The notes beneath the pieces were generated by a model. That model was given only the letters and a program-made list of their open reading frames with translations. It was not told the DNA's origin and searched no databases. The position numbers were made by a program, and so were the translations under genes. From Lachnoclostridium sp. UBA7122 (GTDB lineage Bacteria > Bacillota > Clostridia > Lachnospirales > Lachnospiraceae), in assembly GCA_002493085.1 (NCBI GenBank), contig DKXQ01000252.1, positions 1-10,739 on the forward strand: DNA of 10,739 bases, written 5' to 3'. Shown piece after piece: positions 1-6,603 of the stretch. Within the stretch, counting starts at the first letter, position 1. The number at the start of each line of letters is the position of its first letter.

Positions 1-47
1 AATTTTTATTATGTTGTATTTTTAAATTCTTTCCGCACAATTCCCAG

Positions 48-83
48 TATTGAAACATATGTGTTTTTAAATTTGTTTCAATA
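48..83. repeat. 10-bp perfect inverted repeat over the recombinase stop codon
   Basis: The arms TATTGAAACA (48-57) and TGTTTCAATA (74-83) are exact reverse complements separated by 16 bases. Allowing a two-base bulge extends the pairing to AGTA (46-49) with TACT (84-87). The right arm covers the TGA stop of the recombinase (78-80). Read on the minus strand it could fold as a 3' hairpin, but no run of T follows, so it is a poor intrinsic terminator. It could instead be a protein-binding or recombination site for the adjacent recombinase, although a 16-base spacer is longer than the usual 6-8 base core of tyrosine recombinase sites. Bases 1-47 hold nothing else I can identify. Confidence 0.5.
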
Positions 84-926
84 TACTACTAGCCCCATCA
101 TATCTAACTGTTTCTGGTGTTCTTTATATGTTGTCATTATATAAATTCTTGTAGTTTCCATACTGCTATGGCCAAGTATATCTGCAAGCTTTGCAATGTC
201 TTTTTCTATTTTATAAAATGTTTTTGCAAACAGATGTCTGAAATTATGTGGAAAGATTTTTTCTTTTCCTATTCCTGTATCCTCGCTAAGTGCCTTCATT
301 TCCCGCCATATGTTGCTGCGGTCAACTGCATTTCCATTTGATGTGCGGAATACTATGCCGCTTTCAATATTATTTTCATTGATGTACTGAAGCAGTAATT
401 TTTGAAGCTTTTTTGGAACCAGCACAGTTCTCTGTTTCCCTTTACAGTATATTTCTACTGTGCCTTTTAAAACACTTTCAGCAGTAATGCTGGATAGTTC
501 ACTTATGCGGATTCCCATTGAGCACAGTGTCTGTATAATCATTGCAAGCCTCTTTTTTCCTTTTTTCAGGGCTGCACGCACGAGTTTTTTATATTCTTCT
601 TTTGATATGTCTTTATCTGCAGATGCAAATACTTCTTTTTGTATTCTATATATTTTAACCCGCAGTTCATACCATTCCAGATAGTCAAACAGTCTGTTTG
701 CTGCAATAAGAAAGGAATTTATGCTGGAAAGTTTATAGTTTTTGTTTACCCTGAGGTCCTCTTTAAAAGCAAGCATTAGTTTCTTTGTAATTTCCTGACC
801 GCCAGCATATGCCATAAGTTTTTTCAGGTCACATATATATTTGTTTACTGTTGCCTGGCTCTTTTCTTCTGCTTCCAGGTGTTCCTTATATTTTTCTAAT
901 ATTTGTTCTGTAATAATATGTTTCAT
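78..926 (-). CDS. Tyrosine recombinase / site-specific integrase
   Basis: A 282-residue tyrosine recombinase that would cut and rejoin DNA at specific sites through a 3'-phosphotyrosine intermediate. Residues about 1-90 form the N-terminal SAM-like core-binding domain (EKYKEHLEAEEKSQATVNKY). Residues about 105-275 are the catalytic domain with all expected residues: R140 in GIRISEL, K164 in KGKQRTV, H227 and R230 in PHNFRHLFA, H253 in LGHSS, and the nucleophile Y262 in TTRIYI. The length fits XerC/D-like and small integron- or invertase-type recombinases rather than large phage integrases with arm-binding domains. I choose the ATG at 926 because GGAAAGG lies 8 bases upstream and the domain begins right there. 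The frame stays open up to an ATG at 1091, but that stretch contains a terminator-like hairpin. It lies next to a nuclease-gene remnant, suggesting an accessory or rearranged segment. The target site is unknown. Confidence 0.9.
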   Translation of the reverse strand: MKHIITEQILEKYKEHLEAEEKSQATVNKYICDLKKLMAYAGGQEITKKLMLAFKEDLRVNKNYKLSSINSFLIAANRLFDYLEWYELRVKIYRIQKEVFASADKDISKEEYKKLVRAALKKGKKRLAMIIQTLCSMGIRISELSSITAESVLKGTVEIYCKGKQRTVLVPKKLQKLLLQYINENNIESGIVFRTSNGNAVDRSNIWREMKALSEDTGIGKEKIFPHNFRHLFAKTFYKIEKDIAKLADILGHSSMETTRIYIMTTYKEHQKQLDMMGLVVY

Positions 927-934
927 AATATCTG

Positions 935-941
935 CCTTTCC
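935..941 (-). promoter_or_regulatory. Ribosome binding site deciding the recombinase start
   Basis: GGAAAGG on the minus strand sits 8 bases before the ATG at 926. This supports the short form of the recombinase over the 55-codon longer form starting at 1091, which has only a weak AGAAAG upstream. Confidence 0.6.
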
Positions 942-953
942 ATTTATGGACAT

Positions 954-987
954 AAAAAAGACATTAACATTTCTGCTAATGTCTTTT
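954..987 (-). terminator. Hairpin with T-run upstream of the recombinase
   Basis: On the minus strand AAAAGACATTA (987-977) and TAATGTCTTTT (966-956) form a perfect 11-bp stem around a 10-base loop, and the T-run continues through 954. It reads as an intrinsic terminator or attenuator closing transcription that comes from feoB and the nuclease remnant, 27 bases before the recombinase ATG. The stem is A/T-rich with only two G-C pairs, so termination may be weak. On the plus strand the second arm also ends in TTTT, so it could work in both directions. A shorter alternative hairpin, ACATT (982-978) with AATGT (971-967), competes with the long stem. Confidence 0.45.
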
Positions 988-1115
988 GATGCCATTTTTA
1001 CTTTAAATTCATAATTTTCACGTTTGATATCCAAGTTTCTTTCGTATTTTTTTCTTTGTTCTACTCTGGTTTGTATTGATGCATAAGCCATATTATAATT
1101 TCTTTCTATATTTTT

Positions 1116-1390
1116 TTAATTTATGTATTTTCTAATTTTCTCTATTCTACAGTCATGCTTTTTGTTATTTTTATTATAATTAATACCGGCAAGCAGTATA
1201 TCACCGTTGTAAGAAACAAGTGAATCTGTATAATGTTTGTTTTTAATCTGTTCTATGGCAGCACCAGCGGATTTATTCCATTTAAGTTCTACAACTATTG
1301 CAGGTTTTATACATCCACTTTTTGGAATAAATACAATATCAGCATAGCCTTTACCACTTGGAAATTCTCTCCTTTCCAAAAAATTGCTGC
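1116..1390 (-). pseudogene. 3' remnant of a PD-(D/E)XK nuclease / AAA-ATPase-like gene
   Basis: About 90 codons ending in a TAA at 1116-1118 encode the C-terminal nuclease part of a family common in Clostridia and Bacteroidetes, with an AAA-ATPase-like N-terminal region and a PDDEXK_9-type C-terminal domain. Visible signatures are REFPSGKGYADIVFIPK, with the catalytic Asp in YADIV, the E-x-K of VVELKW, then AIEQIKNKHY and DILLAGINYN. Full members run to roughly 500 residues. Here everything before the nuclease domain is missing, and there is no start codon or ribosome site. The recognisable homology begins within about ten bases of the feoB stop, and the same frame read further upstream is only antisense-like shadow within feoB. 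I infer a deletion or recombination event that fused the gene's tail to the end of feoB. Any translation would depend on readthrough, so it is most likely inert. Confidence 0.8.
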
Positions 1391-3772
1391 TTATCCCAGC
1401 CCTGCTGCTACACCTGCCATATGCACTAAAAATGCTATGCCCCATGCAATAGTACACTGTGCAAGTACTATTCCTGCTGTTGATTTTGCGCTTCCCACTT
1501 CCTGTCGTACTGTTGCTATTGCGGCTACGCAAGGGGTATATAAAAGCGTAAATACCAGGAAAACTACTGCTGTCAGTGGTGTAAATAGTGTGGAAAGCAG
1601 TGATACATCACCGTTCATCAGGACTGTAAGGGTAGAAACTATGCTTTCTTTTGCGGCAAATCCTGTAATCAGTGCGGTTGAGACGCGCCAGTCACCAAAA
1701 CCAAGCGGGATAAAGAGCGGGGCAACCAGGCTTCCAGCCAGTGCAAGCAGACTGGAATCGGACGACTCTGCTACATTCAGCCTTAAGTCAAATGTCTGCA
1801 AAAACCATATTATTATGGTTGCAACAAATATTATTGTAAATGCTTTATGTACAAACCCTTTTGATTTTTCCCATATCAGATGGCAGACGCTTTTAGCACC
1901 TGGCAGACGGTAGTTTGGCAGTTCCATAACAAATGGTACTGGCTCGCCTTTATACTTGCTGTGTTTTAAAAAAATGGCATAAAGCACTGCACAGATTATC
2001 CCAAACAGATACAGGCAGACCATTACAAACCCACGCCATCTCTTTGGAAAAAACGCTGCTGTAAAAAGCCCATACACTGGAAGCTTGGCACTGCAGCTCA
2101 TAAATGGTGTAAGTAAAATTGTCATCTTTCTGTCCCGTTCACTGGACAGGGTTCTTGTTGCCATAATGGCCGGGACTGAACAGCCAAATCCAACCAGCAT
2201 TGGCACAAAACTCTTTCCTGACAGGCCGATACGTCTTAACAGTTTGTCCATTACAAATGCAACTCTTGCCATATATCCGCTATCTTCCAGTATTGAAAGG
2301 AAAAAGAACAGTGTTACAATTGTTGGCAGGAAACTTAAAACACTTCCAACACCATTGCATATGCCATCAACAATAAGTGAGTGTACAACAGGGTTTACCT
2401 GCCATACTGACAGTCCTTTACTAATTAACCCTGTTAGTGCATCAACTCCTATGGACATAATGTCAGACAGTGCAGCGCCTATAAAGCTGAATGACGCAAA
2501 AAAGACCAGTGCCATAATTCCAATAAAACATGGGATTGCAGTATATTTTCCTGTGAGAATCCGGTCAGCAGCAACGCTTCTTTTATGTTCACGGCTTTCT
2601 ACAGGTTTGACTATAGTTTCATCACAAAGTTTTTCTATAAAACTAAAACGCATATCTGCAAGAGCCGCTTTTCTGTCAAGTCCTGATTCTTCTTCCATCA
2701 TGCTTACAATGCCTTCTAAGACTTCATTTTCATTTGGCGGCAGGTCTAGTTCACTGGCTATAAGTTTATCTTTCTCAATCATCCTGACTGACGCAAAACG
2801 TACAGGGATTTCTGCTTTTTTTGCATATGGCTCAAGTAAATGGACTACTGCATGTATGCACGCATGTACAGAACCTTTTGCATCTCCTGCTTTTTCACTG
2901 TCTGGACAAAAGTCAATACGCCCTGGGGCTTCCCTGTGTCTTGCCACATGCATTGCATGGTCTGCAAGTTCATCTATTCCTTCATTTTTTACCGCTGAAA
3001 CAGGCACAACTGGAATACCAAGAATCTTTTCAAGCTCATTAACATGGACAGAGCCGCCATTTGCCCGCACTTCATCCATCATATTGAGTGCAAGTACCAT
3101 AGGTATGCCAAGTTCCATTAACTGTATAGTCAGGTAAAGATTGCGTTCAATATTAGATGTGTCAATTATATTGATAATTCCGTCTGGTTTGGATTTTATT
3201 AAAAAGTCCCTTGTAACAATCTCTTCGTTTGAATAAGGTGACAGTGAATATATCCCCGGCAAATCTACAACAGTTGCTTCTGGATGGCTGCGGATAATGC
3301 CCTCTTTTTTATCCACTGTAACACCTGGAAAGTTTCCAACATGCTGGTTAGAGCCTGTAAGCTGGTTAAAAAGTGTTGTCTTTCCACAATTCTGGTTTCC
3401 TGCCAGTGCAAATGTGACAGGTTTTCCTTTCTGGATTGCTTCCCCTATTTTATTTGCATGGTAATCTCCTGCCCATCCAAGTTCTCCTACACCTGGATGG
3501 GCAATAGGGTCATATCTTTTTTCCACATTCCGTTTCTGTTCACATGGCTCTATTTTTTCTATCTCTATTTCTTTTGCATCAGCAATTCTTATAGTAAGTT
3601 CATATCCGCGCAGCCTGAGTTCTACCGGGTCACCCATAGGTGCTGCCTTCATAAGTGTTACTACTATTCCTGGGGTCAGTCCCATATCAAGAAGATGGTT
3701 TCTTAAAGCACCTTTGCCATTAACTTTTATAACCTTTGCACTCTGGCCAGTTTCCAGTTCATCAAGTGTCAT
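1391..3772 (-). CDS. feoB: FeoA-FeoB fusion, ferrous iron transporter
   Basis: A 793-residue inner-membrane Fe(II) uptake protein. Residues 1-75 are a FeoA/SH3-like domain (LRNHLLDMGLTPG), normally a separate protein that modulates FeoB, here fused to its N-terminus. The G domain follows, with G1 GNQNCGKTT (125-133), G2 region GNFPGVTVDKKEG, G3 DLPG (170-173), G4 NMMD (230-233) and G5 SA (259-260). A helical cytosolic linker leads to the membrane core from about residue 405, with the Gate motifs GFGCSVPA (528-535) and SAKLPVYGLF. About 793 residues is as expected for FeoA plus FeoB. The ATG at 3772 is chosen because a doubled AGGAGAAGGAG lies upstream, 9 bases away at its nearest GGAG, and FeoA homology starts there. 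An in-frame ATG at 3844 would overlap the previous gene and lacks support. It lies 40 bases after the arylsulfate sulfotransferase. I see no Fur-box-like operator in that gap, so iron control, if any, acts from further upstream. Confidence 0.95.
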   Translation of the reverse strand: MTLDELETGQSAKVIKVNGKGALRNHLLDMGLTPGIVVTLMKAAPMGDPVELRLRGYELTIRIADAKEIEIEKIEPCEQKRNVEKRYDPIAHPGVGELGWAGDYHANKIGEAIQKGKPVTFALAGNQNCGKTTLFNQLTGSNQHVGNFPGVTVDKKEGIIRSHPEATVVDLPGIYSLSPYSNEEIVTRDFLIKSKPDGIINIIDTSNIERNLYLTIQLMELGIPMVLALNMMDEVRANGGSVHVNELEKILGIPVVPVSAVKNEGIDELADHAMHVARHREAPGRIDFCPDSEKAGDAKGSVHACIHAVVHLLEPYAKKAEIPVRFASVRMIEKDKLIASELDLPPNENEVLEGIVSMMEEESGLDRKAALADMRFSFIEKLCDETIVKPVESREHKRSVAADRILTGKYTAIPCFIGIMALVFFASFSFIGAALSDIMSIGVDALTGLISKGLSVWQVNPVVHSLIVDGICNGVGSVLSFLPTIVTLFFFLSILEDSGYMARVAFVMDKLLRRIGLSGKSFVPMLVGFGCSVPAIMATRTLSSERDRKMTILLTPFMSCSAKLPVYGLFTAAFFPKRWRGFVMVCLYLFGIICAVLYAIFLKHSKYKGEPVPFVMELPNYRLPGAKSVCHLIWEKSKGFVHKAFTIIFVATIIIWFLQTFDLRLNVAESSDSSLLALAGSLVAPLFIPLGFGDWRVSTALITGFAAKESIVSTLTVLMNGDVSLLSTLFTPLTAVVFLVFTLLYTPCVAAIATVRQEVGSAKSTAGIVLAQCTIAWGIAFLVHMAGVAAGLG

Positions 3773-3781
3773 AATTTGATT

Positions 3782-3792
3782 CTCCTTCTCCT
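3782..3792 (-). promoter_or_regulatory. Tandem ribosome binding site of feoB
   Basis: AGGAGAAGGAG on the minus strand contains two overlapping Shine-Dalgarno cores; the nearer one ends 9 bases before the ATG at 3772. It fixes the start at the FeoA domain and suggests efficient initiation independent of the upstream gene. Confidence 0.75.
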
Positions 3793-3812
3793 GTAAGTTT
3801 TCTCTTTTGCCT

Positions 3813-5798
3813 TTATTCCTGTGATGTATTGTCCCTTTTTTCAAATGCTACTGTATAATCTGTTTTATATGTTTTTGACAGATACTGTATTGCAAGTTTA
3901 TATGAACCTGCAGGGATATCATTTAACGGCATATTTACAAAATATTTCTGTGTCTTAAATACATTAAGAGGCTGTGTAGTATTTGTAAAATCCTGTACAA
4001 AAACTGTATCATCACTGTACAGGTATATTTTTTCGAGGTCATGGTCTACAGCATAAATCTGTATTAAATCCCCATATCTTCTGAATTTTAAAGCATCTGA
4101 TACGTCATCTGGCATAGCAGCAGCACTTTCCAGCTCATCTGGAATATTTTCAAGACATACTGGGGAAACAAGTTGTCCAAGCATCATGCCATCTTCTATT
4201 GGCACAGGTTTTGCCATTGCTGGTATATTAAAGTCAAATGTATGTGCAGAAAAAAAGTCTGTTATACATGATATTTCATTAATACATTCCTTTGTAACAT
4301 AGTCAAATTCATATATCTTTGCATCATATCCGTCTATTGGCGGCTTAAAATGTGCACACATCGCTTTTACAACTTTTTTATCTGCATCATATTCACTATT
4401 TGAGCGTGTTATGCTGAGAGGTGTCTGGAAACGGGCATCTTGTGTAACTGTCCTGTTTTTTTCATCAATTGTATAAAATACTACATATGATTTTTCTTCA
4501 TTATCAAACCATTTGACTGGCCGTCTGTTGGCTGTATGGTTATCAAAGAGCATTACACGCAGCTTAGAGGAGTCATTATCTGTTTCATCGTGGACAATCT
4601 GTATGCCATGCTGCTGGAAAAACCAGTTATGTTCTCCCACAGGTTTTAACACTTTATTTTCAACGTTTGTCCCTTTATAAAATTTAGGGTTTGCAATAAG
4701 CCATACAATTTCCCGGTTTTTAAGATTAATCTTTGCAATTGTATGGACATTTCTCATGGAAACAACAACTGAACCTTCTTCTGGTATATAATCTATTGAA
4801 TTTATATGTGCCCAGTCATTTCTTGTTTTATAGGTATCGTCAAACAATTCGTTCATGCTAAGTTCATAAATAGTTTCTCCTGTTTTGCGGTCAATTTCTA
4901 CAATGGCATTTTCCATATAAGAATCAGTCATGGAGCTTGAAAGTCCAAGTATATTACCTCCTGGCTCTTTTTCTATAGCCCAGTGGTGCATGCCTTTTTT
5001 CTGGTGATAGGTGTGATACACCCTTCCAAGCATGTCCATCTCATGCGTAATAACTGTATGCGCATTGCCATATGCAGGAATACGCATATTTTTTTCAGGA
5101 AAGAGAAATCTGCCATCTTTAAAAAGGTATACCCCATAGTACTGTGGTATCCTGTTTAATGCAAACCTTATATTTCCATTGGAATCAAATGCATAAACTC
5201 CGCCTTTATACCCCCCTGACACAAAAATAAACCTGCCTGTAAACGGTTTTTGGCTTTTAGTAATTTTTACGCAGTTGTGCACAGGTTCATTAAGCTGTGG
5301 TGTCCTGATTTTAATATTTTTAGAATCAATTTCTGTGCCATCCGGATTAAGCAGACGTACCCTGACTTTATTAAAGCATCCCTCATAAAGGCCAAGTACT
5401 GGCACTCTGTGATATTTTGTAACCGTTTCATCACATTTTGTATAATCCTCTGAGCCCAGCCGTCCCCTTATAGTATATTCAACTTTACACTCTTCATCAG
5501 TATTAAATACCATGATTGCTGATAGCGGGGAAATCTTATAAGGATTATTGAGTACAAGAATATTCCGGAAACTATACTCCCCTTTTTCCAAAAGCATCCT
5601 GACCATCTTTTCCTTGCAATACGTTAAAAATGCAGGAGGTTCTATTTTATTTTCCAGATTTGTACTATAAGCATTGGCAAGCATTTCTTTTTTATAAGAA
5701 AACTTTTTTGCTTCCTTTGTAAATCTTCTCTCACTGCATGTTGAAGTGTTAAGCACCACCCTCTTAACTGGTATTAAAATCTTTGATATTATGTTCAT
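3813..5798 (-). CDS. Arylsulfate sulfotransferase (AssT family)
   Basis: A 661-residue PAPS-independent arylsulfate sulfotransferase, a family that moves a sulfate group from one phenolic sulfate ester to another phenol through a sulfo-histidine. Residues about 80-170 resemble the small N-terminal beta domain of the family, followed by a beta-propeller catalytic domain (about 185-540) and a C-terminal extension. The catalytic set known from the E. coli enzyme (three His and one Arg) has clear counterparts: H271/H272 in GMHHWAIE, H331 in DWAHINSIDY, R349 in VSMRNVHTI, and the likely sulfated H397 in FFQQHGIQI. The N-terminus (MNIISKILIPVKRVV) is not a convincing signal peptide, unlike periplasmic proteobacterial AssT, so it is probably cytoplasmic. 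The start is supported by CGGAG 7 bases upstream. It sits 51 bases after the beta-helix gene and 40 before feoB. Physiological donor and acceptor cannot be read from sequence. Confidence 0.88.
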   Translation of the reverse strand: MNIISKILIPVKRVVLNTSTCSERRFTKEAKKFSYKKEMLANAYSTNLENKIEPPAFLTYCKEKMVRMLLEKGEYSFRNILVLNNPYKISPLSAIMVFNTDEECKVEYTIRGRLGSEDYTKCDETVTKYHRVPVLGLYEGCFNKVRVRLLNPDGTEIDSKNIKIRTPQLNEPVHNCVKITKSQKPFTGRFIFVSGGYKGGVYAFDSNGNIRFALNRIPQYYGVYLFKDGRFLFPEKNMRIPAYGNAHTVITHEMDMLGRVYHTYHQKKGMHHWAIEKEPGGNILGLSSSMTDSYMENAIVEIDRKTGETIYELSMNELFDDTYKTRNDWAHINSIDYIPEEGSVVVSMRNVHTIAKINLKNREIVWLIANPKFYKGTNVENKVLKPVGEHNWFFQQHGIQIVHDETDNDSSKLRVMLFDNHTANRRPVKWFDNEEKSYVVFYTIDEKNRTVTQDARFQTPLSITRSNSEYDADKKVVKAMCAHFKPPIDGYDAKIYEFDYVTKECINEISCITDFFSAHTFDFNIPAMAKPVPIEDGMMLGQLVSPVCLENIPDELESAAAMPDDVSDALKFRRYGDLIQIYAVDHDLEKIYLYSDDTVFVQDFTNTTQPLNVFKTQKYFVNMPLNDIPAGSYKLAIQYLSKTYKTDYTVAFEKRDNTSQE

Positions 5799-5849
5799 AA
5801 TTCAACTCCGATATTGTAAAATTAAAAGAATATCCTTAAAAACCAGATA

Positions 5850-6518
5850 TTAGTATTTTTCCACTATTTCCCCTCTGTTCTTATAGATGCTTTTACCTGG
5901 CACAAACCCACGCACCATTGACAGTGGATAAATATTAGTATTGCTCCCTATAATCGTCCCTGGATTTAATACGCTGTTGCAGCCTACTTCGACATAGTTG
6001 CCAAGTATTGCACCCATTTTTTTAAGCCCTGTTCCAATTTTATCTCCTTCGTAATAAAGTGTTACATTCGTCTTATCAGATTTTACATTTGATGTAATAG
6101 AGCCAGCTCCCATATGTGATTTATAGCCAAGAATTGAATCACCAACATAATTGTAATGAGGAACCTGGACATTATTAAAAAGCAGCACATTTTTAAGCTC
6201 TGTGGAATTGCCTACGACACAGTTCTCACCAATAATTGCACTGCCTCTTATAAATGCACAGTGGCGCACTTCTGTACTCCTGCCAATAATACATGGTCCT
6301 GTAATAGAAGCTGTAGGTGCAACTTTGGCACTTTTTGCAATCCATATATTTTCACCACGCATTTCATACTCATCCAGGTTTAATTTTTTACCAAGCTCTA
6401 TTGTAAAATCCTTAATTTTAGGGAGTACTTCCCAGGGAAACTCTGCATCTTCAAATATTTCTGCAGCTATAGTTTCATCCATATTAAATAATCTTTTAAT
6501 TTTTAATTTATCATACAT
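5850..6518 (-). CDS. Left-handed beta-helix protein, GlmU C-domain-like (putative acyltransferase)
   Basis: A 222-residue protein. Residues about 1-55 are helical, and 58-210 carry hexapeptide-type repeats of a left-handed beta-helix (IWIAKSAKVAPTASITGP, IIGRSTEVRHCAFI, IIGENCVVGNSTEL, and later VEVGCNSVLNPGTIIGSNTN). The segment PHYNYVGDSILG (120-131) followed by MGAGSITSN strongly resembles the acetyltransferase active-site region of GlmU (HLxYLGD..IG..xxIGAGT), with H121 matching the GlmU catalytic histidine. There is no N-terminal nucleotidyltransferase domain with its LAAGxGTRM motif, although such proteins are often labelled UDP-N-acetylglucosamine pyrophosphorylase. An acetyl- or acyltransferase acting on a sugar nucleotide is the best guess. 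The start at 6518 has AGGA and GGAAA upstream. A longer open frame to 6641 would run into the end of topB and adds a hydrophobic stretch unrelated to the family. Confidence 0.75.
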   Translation of the reverse strand: MYDKLKIKRLFNMDETIAAEIFEDAEFPWEVLPKIKDFTIELGKKLNLDEYEMRGENIWIAKSAKVAPTASITGPCIIGRSTEVRHCAFIRGSAIIGENCVVGNSTELKNVLLFNNVQVPHYNYVGDSILGYKSHMGAGSITSNVKSDKTNVTLYYEGDKIGTGLKKMGAILGNYVEVGCNSVLNPGTIIGSNTNIYPLSMVRGFVPGKSIYKNRGEIVEKY

Positions 6519-6603
6519 AATAATTTCCAATCCTGTTCTTTTTATTATTATCTGGCTTAAAGATAATATATTCATTACTACATATATTGTACAGCTAAAA
6601 ACA

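Noticed and set aside
1233..3137. Long plus-strand open frames opposite feoB
   Set aside because: They are antisense shadows of a high-quality feoB coding sequence, with no domains or ribosome sites.
3773..3844. Longer feoB start at 3844
   Set aside because: The extra 24 codons overlap the sulfotransferase stop, lack FeoA homology, and the AGGAGAAGGAG site points to 3772.
6546..6568. Hairpin TATTATC/GATAATA between topB and the beta-helix gene
   Set aside because: The 7-bp A/T-rich stem has no T-run after it on the minus strand, so it is not a credible terminator.
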